63,138 nucleotides of DNA, taken from assembly GCA_024275115.1 (NCBI GenBank), contig JAJRZT010000064.1, forward strand, positions 1 to 63,138. Direction: 5' to 3'. Numbering within the stretch: the first letter of the stretch is position 1; the number at the start of each line of letters is the position of its first letter. The DNA comes from Gammaproteobacteria bacterium (GTDB taxonomy: Bacteria > Pseudomonadota > Gammaproteobacteria > UBA6429 > Thiohalophilaceae). A program made the translations under genes and the position numbers. Shown one piece after another: positions 16,561 to 24,861 of this stretch. The notes beneath the pieces are model-generated. The model made no database searches. It saw only the letters and a list, made by a program, of their open reading frames with translations, and was not told the DNA's origin.

Positions 16561-17380
16561 TAACCCGACTCACTCGTGAATAATGCAGCCCAAAATAATC
16601 GCCAATGGTTTTCATGCTATACCCACCACTCGCATAGGCTTTAACAATGGCCTCATCTCTGTTTGCGTATTTTTTCTCATAAAAACCGATGGGTTTTGCA
16701 ACTTGCCTTTTTTGTACTGAGGGAATTTCACTTAAATTCGTGTCTGGTGATATTTTGCATTGCATATCATCAACGAACTTGTCGTCACCGAGGTATACCT
16801 GATTTTTTAATGCTTCCCACGGCGCGGGTTGATTGCGGCCTTCCGACACAAAATCTCTATAACGCTTGAAAGCGTTATTTTTTTTGGATGAGAATGATGA
16901 CAATAACCAATTAACCATTAGCCACTTTTCATTTTTTTTAAAACCTGCCGTTGCACGATAACTACTCCATGGCCAATCTTTTGCTGTTCGAACCATTTGG
17001 ACTCGTACGGGGTTAAGGACAATGTAGCGCGCTAGTTCAAGCAGGTAAGCTTCTTTTTGCACTAATATCGCTTTATAGCGACCCTGGAAAACATGCCCTA
17101 CTCGTTCATGACGACGATTGAATCGCTGGGTGAATACGCCATTTAGTTGCCGCATTCCTTGTGCGAGGTTAGCGTCGGGAGTTTCAATAAGCAGGTGATA
17201 GTGGTTAGACATAAGACAATAGGCGTGTACGACCCAATTAAAGCGCTCGCAAACTTTACCTAAAATATCCAGAAATGCCGCTCTATCAATATCATCAAGA
17301 TAGATATCTTCCTGCCTATCTCCCCGTGATGTAACGTGGTACAAAGCGCCTGCGAACTCAATTCTTAGTGGTCTAGCCAT
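16538..17380 (-). CDS. REP-associated tyrosine transposase (RAYT, Y1/HUH type)
   Basis: A 280-residue transposase: RIEFAGALYHVTSRGDRQEDIY, the HUH metal-binding motif SNHYHLLIETP near 60-70, QGMRQLNGVFTQRFNRRH, GHVFQGRYKAILV and an ARYIVLNPVRVQMV helix with the catalytic tyrosine region near 115. The C-terminal tail (about 225-280) resembles a helix-turn-helix with IGDYFGLHYSRVSRVIKAKGK. The gene is intact and is bounded by inverted copies of a 24-25 bp repeat (16536-16560 and 17404-17429). The left copy includes its stop codon. RAYTs of this kind are thought to move REP-type palindromes, so it is the likely source of the solo repeat at 15775. Confidence 0.92.
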   Translation of the reverse strand: MARPLRIEFAGALYHVTSRGDRQEDIYLDDIDRAAFLDILGKVCERFNWVVHAYCLMSNHYHLLIETPDANLAQGMRQLNGVFTQRFNRRHERVGHVFQGRYKAILVQKEAYLLELARYIVLNPVRVQMVRTAKDWPWSSYRATAGFKKNEKWLMVNWLLSSFSSKKNNAFKRYRDFVSEGRNQPAPWEALKNQVYLGDDKFVDDMQCKISPDTNLSEIPSVQKRQVAKPIGFYEKKYANRDEAIVKAYASGGYSMKTIGDYFGLHYSRVSRVIKAKGKT

Positions 17381-17403
17381 AATTCAAATAAGACTAGCAG
17401 CTA

Positions 17404-17429
17404 AAAGGCAAAAGGCAAGACCTGACCCC
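17404..17429 (-). repeat. Transposase-associated repeat, right (inverted) copy
   Basis: AAAGGCAAAAGGCAAGACC followed by TGACCCC is the reverse complement of the copies at 15773-15798 and 16536-16559. It marks the right boundary of the RAYT element, 23 bp upstream of the transposase start. Confidence 0.88.
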
Positions 17430-17460
17430 CAATAAAATTCGCTTTTTGGGTGAATAAACC

Positions 17461-17489
17461 TTGTCACAGGCGCTGTATTTCCTTAAAAT
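17461..17489 (+). promoter_or_regulatory. Promoter of rpmB-rpmG
   Basis: TTGTCA (17461-17466), a 17-bp spacer and TAAAAT (17484-17489) followed by a GC-rich discriminator (GCGCGC) at the expected start point, a feature of stringently controlled ribosomal promoters. Confidence 0.65.
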
Positions 17490-17562
17490 GCGCGCTCTTT
17501 TTGACGCTATTAATCCCAAATTGGTTGATTAACGCGGAATTCTTACGTTTTGGAGCAATATT

Positions 17563-17799
17563 ATGGCAAAAGTATGCCAAGTAACGGGTAAACGCCCTAT
17601 GTCTGGAAACAATGTTTCCCACGCAAAAAATAGAACCCGTCGCCGTTTTTTACCTAACCTGCAAATGCACCGTTTCTGGGTTGAATCTGAAAGTCGTTTT
17701 GTACGCTTACGCTTAAGCTCAAAAGGCATGCGCATTATCGATAAAAAAGGTATCGATTCTGTTCTGTCTGATATGCGTAGCCGTGGCGAAAAATTCTAA
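17563..17799 (+). CDS. rpmB: 50S ribosomal protein L28
   Basis: 78 residues with [20 protein letters not shown], the family's signature, then [12 protein letters not shown] and the C-terminal [17 protein letters not shown]. This length and sequence are standard for gammaproteobacterial L28, without the zinc-binding cysteines of the C+ form. GGAG lies 8 bp upstream of the start. It is 15 bp from rpmG, forming the usual two-gene ribosomal operon. Confidence 0.98.
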   Translation: MAKVCQVTGKRPMSGNNVSHAKNRTRRRFLPNLQMHRFWVESESRFVRLRLSSKGMRIIDKKGIDSVLSDMRSRGEKF

Positions 17800-17814
17800 A
17801 AGGAACCGAAAATT

Positions 17815-17970
17815 ATGCGTGATAAAATTAAATTAGTATCCAGTGCCAATACCGGTCACTTTTATACAACCACTAAAAACAAGCGTACTATGCCAGATAA
17901 AATGGTTATCAAAAAGTATGACCCAGTTGTGCGTAAATACGTTGAATACAAAGAAGCTAAAATTAAATAG
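17815..17970 (+). CDS. rpmG: 50S ribosomal protein L33
   Basis: 51 residues: [20 protein letters not shown], then [20 protein letters not shown] and [11 protein letters not shown]. It is of the C-minus (zinc-free) type. AAGGAA lies 8 bp upstream. It ends in TAG, and a strong terminator follows 26 bp later. Confidence 0.98.
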   Translation: MRDKIKLVSSANTGHFYTTTKNKRTMPDKMVIKKYDPVVRKYVEYKEAKIK

Positions 17971-17996
17971 TCTCAGCTATTAATTTTGTTTTAAAG

Positions 17997-18021
17997 AAAG
18001 CAGGCATATGCCTGCTTTTTT
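17997..18021 (+). terminator. Terminator of rpmB-rpmG
   Basis: AAAGCAGGC, ATAT, GCCTGCTTT hairpin followed by a T run. Confidence 0.92.
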
Positions 18022-18078
18022 AGTGGCCGTTGCTTTATCTTACGGCCACTTATGCAGAACATGCCAAGCATGTTCTGC
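18022..18078. repeat. Two adjacent perfect inverted repeats
   Basis: AGTGGCCGT (18022-18030) pairs with ACGGCCACT (18042-18050), and GCAGAACATG (18054-18063) pairs with CATGTTCTGC (18069-18078). Both are perfect. Neither has a T tract, so they are not simple terminators. They lie between the rpmG terminator and the tonB-like gene and may be repeat elements or a regulatory structure. Confidence 0.7.
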
Positions 18079-18156
18079 TTCCAGCCACACCCTGTAACTC
18101 CCTAACGCCCCCCAGCAATACCCAAAAAAACAAAAAAACATGATAAAATATTACGC

Positions 18157-19071
18157 ATGTCTGATTTTGCACTGAATCAAAACCCTGCAATGAACTCACA
18201 GAAAAGTTCCGAACGCCTGAGCATGATGATTTTTATCGCGCTGGCGGTTCACGCCATTATTATTCTCGGTATCAGTTTTGACCTGGAATTACTCAAAGAT
18301 TCGTCTGATTTAAGTACTATGGAAGTCACTCTGGTGCATAATAAAAATGACGAAGTACCCGAAGAAGCGGACTACCTTGCGCAGGCAAACCAGATCGGTG
18401 GTGGCAACATTGACGACAAGGTACGCCCCAGCAGCCCATTTTCTAACCCGACCCCCACGCAGGAACAGGGATTTGCACCAAACAGCCGCGATGAAGTGAC
18501 ACCACCGAAGATAAAAGAACAAACGCAACAGCAGGAATTGCTCACCACGCAAGACTCAAAAACAAAAGTGCAAAGCGATACGTTGCAGGAAGTGGTGCCG
18601 ATTGAAACAAAAAAAATCACCGCCGCGCAATTATTTGAACGCAGTCGTGAAATTGCTCACATTAGCGCAGAGATAAACCGCTTAAAACAAACCTACCAGA
18701 AGAATCCAGAACATACTTATATTAATGCGGCTAATGCCAAACAACACCGCTTTGCCAGTTATCTGGATGCCTGGCGTTCGAAAGTGGAGCGTATCGGTAA
18801 TATTAACTACCCGAGCGCCGCCATTCAAAAACAGATTACAGGTCATTTACTCATGGATGTTGCCATTAACCCCGATGGCAGTTTGCAGTCGATTAAAATA
18901 TTGCGTTCCTCCGGCCACCCGGTTCTGGATAATGCCGCAAAACGTATTGTACGTTTAGGCGCACCTTACCCACCACTCACGCCTGAAATTTTGCGTGACA
19001 CCAAAGTGTTACACATACCACGCGTCTGGCGATTTAAAAATAATAATCGTTTTGGCATGTCGGCACGCTAA
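18157..19071 (+). CDS. TonB-family energy-transducing protein
   Basis: 304 residues: an N-terminal signal anchor at about 22-43 (MIFIALAVHAIIILGIS), a periplasmic linker rich in P, Q, E and K, and a C-terminal TonB domain (about 205-295) with ITGHLLMDVAINPDGSLQSI, RSSGHPVLDNAAKRIV and PPLTPEILRDTKVLHIPRVW. It would couple the proton-motive force to an outer-membrane receptor. Its place directly before yqgE, ruvX and the pyr genes is conserved in Pseudomonas and relatives, where it is named TonB2 or TonB-like. No exbBD or receptor is adjacent. Confidence 0.88.
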   Translation: MSDFALNQNPAMNSQKSSERLSMMIFIALAVHAIIILGISFDLELLKDSSDLSTMEVTLVHNKNDEVPEEADYLAQANQIGGGNIDDKVRPSSPFSNPTPTQEQGFAPNSRDEVTPPKIKEQTQQQELLTTQDSKTKVQSDTLQEVVPIETKKITAAQLFERSREIAHISAEINRLKQTYQKNPEHTYINAANAKQHRFASYLDAWRSKVERIGNINYPSAAIQKQITGHLLMDVAINPDGSLQSIKILRSSGHPVLDNAAKRIVRLGAPYPPLTPEILRDTKVLHIPRVWRFKNNNRFGMSAR

Positions 19072-19137
19072 CCGGTACAAGCCTGCTTACCACTTAAAAA
19101 GCTTGCGTGATCTGGCACTCTAGTTAATACTTAAGTT

Positions 19138-19719
19138 ATGAGCAACTTCGACACCACCTGTTTAACCAACCAGTTTCTCATCGCCATGCCGAATCTGGCC
19201 GATCCTGAATTTTTCCATACGGTTAGTTATATTTGCAACCATGATAGTGAAGGCGCCATGGGCGTGACCATTAACCGCCCACTGGATGTCGGCCTTGGTG
19301 ATTTGCTTGAACACCTGAACATGCCAACGGATGATATTGAAATTGCCAGCATTCCCGTTTATGCCGGTGGCCCAGTGCAAACCGACCGGGGGTTTGTGCT
19401 ACACCAAACACCCAAAACAACCGACAATGAATGGGATGCCAGCATGGTGGTTAGCGATACCATCAGTCTCACCATGTCGCAAGATATTATTGAAGCCATT
19501 GCGCTCAACGAAGGCCCCGAAGATTATTTAATTATGCTTGGCTATGCGGGTTGGAGTGATGGCCAGCTTGAACAGGAATTGCTGGCCAATGCCTGGCTAA
19601 ATGGCATTGCCGATGAACAGATTATATTTAAAACACCAGCAGAACAAAAATGGACACTCGCCGCCCGACATTTAGGGGTTGAATTAAGCTTAATATCGAC
19701 TGATGTTGGACATGCCTAA
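19138..19719 (+). CDS. yqgE: YqgE/AlgH family protein
   Basis: 193 residues with the family signature [20 protein letters not shown], then [29 protein letters not shown] and [18 protein letters not shown]. It is a conserved cytoplasmic protein; AlgH in Pseudomonas affects alginate and type VI secretion traits, but its activity is not defined. It overlaps ruvX by 8-17 bp, depending on the start used. Confidence 0.95.
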   Translation: MSNFDTTCLTNQFLIAMPNLADPEFFHTVSYICNHDSEGAMGVTINRPLDVGLGDLLEHLNMPTDDIEIASIPVYAGGPVQTDRGFVLHQTPKTTDNEWDASMVVSDTISLTMSQDIIEAIALNEGPEDYLIMLGYAGWSDGQLEQELLANAWLNGIADEQIIFKTPAEQKWTLAARHLGVELSLISTDVGHA

Positions 19720-20185
19720 AAATAGAATTCAGGATAATATAAAAACGGTTCTCGGCTTCGACTTTGGCACAAAAAAAATTGGTATCGCCGTTGGCCAGTC
19801 CATTACCCAAACCGTCACCCCCTTAATCACCCTGCCCAGCAAAAATCAGAAACCCGACTGGGAAGCCATCGAGAAACAAATTAAAGAATGGCAACCCAAT
19901 ATGCTCGTAGTCGGTTTACCGGTACACCTCGATGGCGAAGAACAACCCATGACACTGGCAGCCAACAAATTTGGTAACCAGCTCAATGGACGTTTCCAGC
20001 TACCCGTCGAGTTTATGGATGAACGCTTAAGCTCCTATGAGGCCGAAGAACGGCTGCGTGAAATAAATGCCCAAGCAAAAAATAACGGTAAAAAACAAAC
20101 AAATAAAAGACAAAAGGTCATGGATATTGATAAAATAGCCGCGCAATTGATTGTTGAAAGCTGGTTTAGACAATCAATCCAATAA
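19703..20185 (+). CDS. ruvX: RuvX/YqgF Holliday junction resolvase family nuclease
   Basis: 160 residues (157 from the alternative ATG at 19712, which gives the usual N-terminus). RNase H-like fold: [15 protein letters not shown] (first catalytic aspartate), [21 protein letters not shown], then [13 protein letters not shown] (acidic catalytic residues) and [13 protein letters not shown]. It is implicated in 16S rRNA 5' maturation and Holliday junction processing. It overlaps yqgE and precedes pyrR, the conserved order. Confidence 0.95.
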   Translation: MLDMPKNRIQDNIKTVLGFDFGTKKIGIAVGQSITQTVTPLITLPSKNQKPDWEAIEKQIKEWQPNMLVVGLPVHLDGEEQPMTLAANKFGNQLNGRFQLPVEFMDERLSSYEAEERLREINAQAKNNGKKQTNKRQKVMDIDKIAAQLIVESWFRQSIQ

Positions 20186-20215
20186 ATTTTCGATTACTGT
20201 GAAGAGTGAGTACAT

Positions 20216-20716
20216 ATGCCTGAACAGCAAAATGTAACAAAACTGCTGACCACCATGGCCTCCGATCTCAATTCTTATCTGGAAACCCACGCTATTTCTG
20301 ACCCACACATGATAGGTATTCATACCGGTGGTGTTTGGGTTGCCACGGCGTTACATAAAGCACTTAAATTAAAGCAACCGCTCGGCAGTTTAAATATCAG
20401 TTTTTACCGCGATGATTTTACCCGTATCGGTATGCACCCACAGGTTCAACCGTCTAGTCTGCCCTTTAGTGTCGATGACCAGCATATTATTCTGGTAGAC
20501 GATGTTTTACACACCGGCCGCACCATTCGCGCGGCCTTAAATGAAATTTTTGATTATGGCCGGCCGGCTTCGGTAACGCTAGCGGTACTCATTGAACGTA
20601 GCAGTGGCAAAGAGCTCCCGATTGCAGCCGATATTGCCGGCGCCAAACTCAACCTGACAAAAGAGCAACACATTAAATTAACCGGCCCCGAACCACTTGC
20701 ACTGGCGACCCAATAA
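20216..20716 (+). CDS. pyrR: PyrR-type regulator / uracil phosphoribosyltransferase
   Basis: 166 residues of the type I phosphoribosyltransferase fold, with the PRPP loop [20 protein letters not shown] (residues about 90-108) and [11 protein letters not shown] near the PyrR-specific region. In this neighbourhood the protein is annotated PyrR: it binds nucleotides and is a candidate regulator of the pyrB operon. I did not find an obvious attenuator hairpin before pyrB, because pyrR and pyrB are only 5 bp apart. Confidence 0.92.
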   Translation: MPEQQNVTKLLTTMASDLNSYLETHAISDPHMIGIHTGGVWVATALHKALKLKQPLGSLNISFYRDDFTRIGMHPQVQPSSLPFSVDDQHIILVDDVLHTGRTIRAALNEIFDYGRPASVTLAVLIERSSGKELPIAADIAGAKLNLTKEQHIKLTGPEPLALATQ

Positions 20717-20721
20717 ACATA

Positions 20722-21702
20722 ATGAAACAAACCGACATTCAATTTGATCAAAATGGCCTACTCCGGCATTTTTTAACAATTGATGGCTTAAAACGTAATA
20801 TATTAGTCGATATTCTCGACACCGCCGAAAATTTTGCAACGGTCGGCACCCAGCAAGTTAAAAAAGTACCCTTACTGCGTGGCAAAACCATCGTTAATTT
20901 GTTTTTTGAATCCAGTACCCGCACCCGTACCACTTTTGAACTTGCCGCAAAACGTTTATCGGCCGATGTGCTTAATATTAATATCGACACCTCGTCCACA
21001 TCAAAGGGCGAAAGCCTGCTCGATATGTTGCGTAACCTCGAAGCCATGCATTGTGATATGTTTGTGGTACGACACCATCAAAGCGGCGCGGCACATTTTA
21101 TTGCCCAGCATGTGTCACCGCATATCAGCGTCATCAATGCCGGCGATGGCCAGCATGCCCACCCCACCCAGGCGATGCTCGATATGTTCACCATCCGCCG
21201 CCATAAAAAAGATTTTACAAAACTACGCGTTGCTATTATTGGCGACATTATGCATTCGCGTGTTGCTCGTTCGGAAATACACGCACTGAATACACTCGGC
21301 GTGCCCGAAATTCGAGTGATTGCACCGAATACTCTCATTCCACCGGCCACCGACTCAATGGGTGTGCATGTCTACCATGATATGGAACAAGGCCTTAAAG
21401 ATGTTGACGTGGTGATGATGCTGCGCTTGCAACATGAACGCATGCAAGGTGCATTATTACCAAGCGAACATGAATATTTTGAAACCTACGGCTTAACCAG
21501 TAAAAAACTAAAACTTGCCAAAGCCGATGCCATTGTCATGCACCCCGGTCCAATTAATCGCGGCGTTGAAATTGAATCAGCCGTTGCCGATGGCCCTCAG
21601 TCAGTTATCCTTGAACAGGTCACTAACGGCATTGCTATACGCATGGCAGTGATGTCGATGACATTAGGGCGACAAAAATCGCCTGAAGGCAATGCAACGT
21701 GA
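20722..21702 (+). CDS. pyrB: Aspartate carbamoyltransferase catalytic subunit
   Basis: 326 residues with [19 protein letters not shown] (carbamoyl-phosphate site), [35 protein letters not shown] and [18 protein letters not shown]. It catalyses carbamoyl phosphate + aspartate to carbamoyl-aspartate, the committed step of pyrimidine synthesis. The N-terminal extension of about 10-15 residues is typical of the class A ATCase that forms a complex with the PyrC-like subunit encoded next. It overlaps that gene by 4 bp. Confidence 0.97.
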   Translation: MKQTDIQFDQNGLLRHFLTIDGLKRNILVDILDTAENFATVGTQQVKKVPLLRGKTIVNLFFESSTRTRTTFELAAKRLSADVLNINIDTSSTSKGESLLDMLRNLEAMHCDMFVVRHHQSGAAHFIAQHVSPHISVINAGDGQHAHPTQAMLDMFTIRRHKKDFTKLRVAIIGDIMHSRVARSEIHALNTLGVPEIRVIAPNTLIPPATDSMGVHVYHDMEQGLKDVDVVMMLRLQHERMQGALLPSEHEYFETYGLTSKKLKLAKADAIVMHPGPINRGVEIESAVADGPQSVILEQVTNGIAIRMAVMSMTLGRQKSPEGNAT

Positions 21703-22982
21703 AATTGTTAATTAAACAAGGCCATCTTGTCGACCCTGCCAATAATATTGATGGCGTTCACGATGTTTATATTGCCAGCGGAAAAATAGCCGGTATTGGC
21801 AACAAGCCGGATGGTTTTAAAGCCACTAAAACCATCGACGCTAAAAACCAGATTGTTATTCCAGGCATTGTGGATCTTTGTGTGCGACTGCGTGAACCCG
21901 GCCAGGAATACAAAGGCACCATTGCATCTGAAACGGCGGCCGCTGCTGCCGGTGGCATCACCACGGTTTGCGTGCCACCGGACACTGATCCCTGTATCGA
22001 CACCACCGCTGTTGCTGAACTTATTCATCAACGCGCCACTGCCGCCGCAAATTGCCATGTGTTCACACAAGCTGCGCTCACTCAGGGTTTAGAAGGTGAA
22101 CTATTAAGTGAAATGGCCACACTTAAAACACAGGCAAACTGTGTGGGTGTAAGCAACGGCTTAAAACCGGTTGAAAATATTTTAGTGATGCGCCGTGCAA
22201 TGGAGTACGCCGCCAGTTGTGATATGACCGTGTTCCTGCATGCCGAAGATCCCGGCTTGTCCAATAACGGCTGTGCGCATGAAGGTGTGATGTCAACCCG
22301 TTTAGGCTTGCCCGCTATACCCGAGTCTGCTGAAACCGCCGCCGTTTCCCGTGACCTGATGTTAATCGAGCAAACCGGTGTACGTGCCCACTTTTCACAT
22401 ATCTCATCAGCCAATGCACTGCACATGATAGCACAGGCAAAACAGCAGGGCTTGCCGGTAAGCGTGGATGTCAGCATTCACCATTTACATCTTACCGATT
22501 TAGACATTGGATTTTTTGACAGTAATTGCCATGTCATCCCACCGCTGCGTTCTCAACGCGACAAGCAGGGACTACAACAAGGTTTAAAACAAAACAGTAT
22601 TGATGTTTTATGCAGTGACCATCAACCTCATTGCGCCGATGCAAAACTCGCCCCGTTCAGCGCAACTGAACCCGGCATTAGTGGGCTCGAAACATTACTA
22701 CCCTTAAGTTTGCGACTTGTCGATGACAATATCCTTGACTTAAAAACACTGATACACAAACTCACGGTTGCACCAGCAAAAATTTTAGGTATTGATGCTG
22801 GTCACTTATCCATAAATGCCGCAGCCGATATTTGTATTTATAACCCGGCGACAAACTGGACAGTCAACCCTGAACAATTTACCAGTACCGGGCACAACAC
22901 ACCGTTCACTGACTGGGAATTACAGGCCAAGGTTAGCCATACTTTACTGGATGGAAAAATTGTTTATCAAAGCGAATCATAA
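21699..22982 (+). CDS. pyrC: Dihydroorotase-like protein, probably catalytically inactive (PyrC')
   Basis: 427 residues of the type I dihydroorotase amidohydrolase fold: [37 protein letters not shown]-like, [23 protein letters not shown] and CSDHQPH. The metal-binding HxH of active enzymes (DxHxHLREPG) is replaced by C61-x-R63, so a zinc centre cannot form in the normal way. In Pseudomonas the equivalent PyrC' is inactive and only holds the ATCase dodecamer together, and I infer the same here. An active pyrC must lie outside this window. It overlaps pyrB by 4 bp and the next gene by 1 bp. Confidence 0.9.
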   Translation: MKLLIKQGHLVDPANNIDGVHDVYIASGKIAGIGNKPDGFKATKTIDAKNQIVIPGIVDLCVRLREPGQEYKGTIASETAAAAAGGITTVCVPPDTDPCIDTTAVAELIHQRATAAANCHVFTQAALTQGLEGELLSEMATLKTQANCVGVSNGLKPVENILVMRRAMEYAASCDMTVFLHAEDPGLSNNGCAHEGVMSTRLGLPAIPESAETAAVSRDLMLIEQTGVRAHFSHISSANALHMIAQAKQQGLPVSVDVSIHHLHLTDLDIGFFDSNCHVIPPLRSQRDKQGLQQGLKQNSIDVLCSDHQPHCADAKLAPFSATEPGISGLETLLPLSLRLVDDNILDLKTLIHKLTVAPAKILGIDAGHLSINAAADICIYNPATNWTVNPEQFTSTGHNTPFTDWELQAKVSHTLLDGKIVYQSES

Positions 22983-23854
22983 TGAATAAACCACACCGCG
23001 ATACCATTAACGTCGAACTTGCCGAAATTATTTCGAACACAAATTATCCGGGCGAACAATATATTTTACGTGTGCATTCGCCGCTTATTGCAAACGAGGC
23101 AAAAGCGGGGAGTTTTGTACATATCCAGTGCACACCTTCCTTACCCATGCGACGACCTATTTCTATTATGCGCACCAGCCCCAAAACCGGCATGGTCGAT
23201 TTTTTATATAAAGCCGTGGGGGAAGGCACTCGCCAGCTCGCCATGCGCAAGCAAGGTGAAGTACTCGATTTACTCGGCCCCATTGGCCAGCCGTTCCAGT
23301 TACATAAAGAAAAAAATCGCCCGTTACTTATCGGCGGCGGTGTCGGCATGCCGCCGATGATTTTTATTGCTGACGAAATAAAAAAACAACGCAGCCATTA
23401 TCAACCCTTTGTTATTTTAGGTTCGGAGGTGCCCTTTCCTTTTAGAGCACAGCCCTCGCAATTTATTTTACCCGGTGTACCAGCTGAAGTAACCGCAACC
23501 ATGCCGTTGCTGGAAGAATGGAATATTCCATGCCGACTTGCAAGCTTGCAAGACTACGCTGGTGTTTATGAAGGTTATGTTACCGATCTTGCACGCTTAT
23601 GGTTGAATGCGCTGAGCGAAGATGAGCGAGATCAAGTTGAAATATTTTCCTGTGGCCCGCACCCGATGTTAAAAGCCGTTGCCGAGCTTGCGGCCGAATT
23701 TAACTTACCCTGTCAGGTATCGTTAGAAGAATTTATGGCCTGTGCGGTGGGTGGTTGTGCTGGTTGCGTGGTCGAAGTTAAAACCGAACAGGGCACGGCA
23801 ATGAAGCGGGTTTGTGTTGATGGGCCGGTGTTTGATGCTACGCAGGTTTTCTAA
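22982..23854 (+). CDS. PyrK-like FAD/2Fe-2S electron-transfer protein
   Basis: 290 residues: a ferredoxin-reductase-type FAD domain (about 15-105, with LPMRRPISIMR near 55 for FAD), an NAD-binding domain (about 110-230, LLIGGGVGMPPMIF and IFSCGPHPMLKAV), and a C-terminal 2Fe-2S site CAVGGCAGCVV followed by C about 14 residues later. The layout matches PyrK, the electron-transfer subunit of class 1B dihydroorotate dehydrogenase, rather than the membrane PyrD that most Gammaproteobacteria use. Whether its partner is a dihydroorotate dehydrogenase or another enzyme is not shown, because no pyrD is adjacent. It overlaps pyrC' by 1 bp and converges with glk (4-bp overlap of stops). Confidence 0.85.
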   Translation: MNKPHRDTINVELAEIISNTNYPGEQYILRVHSPLIANEAKAGSFVHIQCTPSLPMRRPISIMRTSPKTGMVDFLYKAVGEGTRQLAMRKQGEVLDLLGPIGQPFQLHKEKNRPLLIGGGVGMPPMIFIADEIKKQRSHYQPFVILGSEVPFPFRAQPSQFILPGVPAEVTATMPLLEEWNIPCRLASLQDYAGVYEGYVTDLARLWLNALSEDERDQVEIFSCGPHPMLKAVAELAAEFNLPCQVSLEEFMACAVGGCAGCVVEVKTEQGTAMKRVCVDGPVFDATQVF

Positions 23855-24843
23855 GAATTAAACGCTATTTTTAACGCACCATAAAGCCCAATATTTTCCT
23901 GAAGTATTAATTTAATTCTAATTTTTTCCATATTGGACGACATTAAACCTTTATTTATAAAAGCGTCGGTAAAACGCTGCCCCTGTAATTGCTCTTTTAT
24001 CTTTACACCAATACCGCCGGCAATATAAACCTCACCGACCGGATAAAAATACAAGGCAGCATTACCTGCAGCAGCGCCGTATATATCTATAAAACATGCC
24101 AGTGTTTTCTGGCATAGTTTATCACTACCTGATAGCGCATATTCAGTTATCACCTGTGCAGGTTCCGTTTTTTTCATTGCGTCAATAACAACTTTTGATT
24201 CCGATGCGGCTCCCTGCTCACACAGAAAATTGTAAATAGTAAACAGTCCTCGACCCGATAAAACTAATTCCAAACTTACATGCGACTGCTTCTTTTGTAG
24301 CCAGTGGAGCAGTTGGCATTGCTGTTCATTTGCCGGTGCAAAACCGCTATGCCCCACCTCTGCTGAAAAAGCCTCATAGCGATCCTTTACCCAAACCCGG
24401 TGTGCAACACCCAACCCCGTACCCGCGCCAATCACAACTGCGTCAGGTTGATTTGTTTTACTATTAAGCTCTCCTTGCTGAAGGGTTAATGTATCAATAT
24501 CGTTGAGTTCTTCAATACCATAGGCAACTGCAATAAAGTCGTTGACAAGCTTTACCTTTGGTATTTGAAAGTATTCACATAACTCATCTTCACTAACGAC
24601 CCAGGGAAGATTAGTAACCGCCGACACGCCAGCCTTAACGGGGCCAGCAACGGCAAAACAGCCAGCATGAATATCTGCTGTGATTTTATGCTCACCAATA
24701 AATAGCTCTAACACTTGAATAAAGTCAGTAAAACCCACACTGTTATACTTTTTTTCGGCAATGATATGCCTGTCATTTCCATTTACTTCAGCAAAAATGA
24801 CACGGGTATTTGTACCGCCAATATCACCGGCTAGAATGTTCAT
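23851..24843 (-). CDS. glk: Glucokinase (bacterial Glk type)
   Basis: 330 residues with ILAGDIGGTNTRVIFAEV (phosphate binding), LVNDFIAVAYGIEEL, VVIGAGTGLGVAHRV and AEVGHSGFAP (sugar contact). It phosphorylates free glucose with ATP to glucose-6-phosphate. It lies 18 bp after pgi on the same strand, so the two are an operon connecting glucose from glycogen breakdown (via malQ) to glycolysis and the pentose phosphate pathway. Confidence 0.96.
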   Translation of the reverse strand: MNILAGDIGGTNTRVIFAEVNGNDRHIIAEKKYNSVGFTDFIQVLELFIGEHKITADIHAGCFAVAGPVKAGVSAVTNLPWVVSEDELCEYFQIPKVKLVNDFIAVAYGIEELNDIDTLTLQQGELNSKTNQPDAVVIGAGTGLGVAHRVWVKDRYEAFSAEVGHSGFAPANEQQCQLLHWLQKKQSHVSLELVLSGRGLFTIYNFLCEQGAASESKVVIDAMKKTEPAQVITEYALSGSDKLCQKTLACFIDIYGAAAGNAALYFYPVGEVYIAGGIGVKIKEQLQGQRFTDAFINKGLMSSNMEKIRIKLILQENIGLYGALKIAFNS

Positions 24844-24861
24844 GTTAGTCCTTATAGAAAA

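Noticed and set aside
18054-18078. A terminator for the tonB region
   Set aside because: No T tract follows on either strand, and the rpmG terminator lies just upstream.
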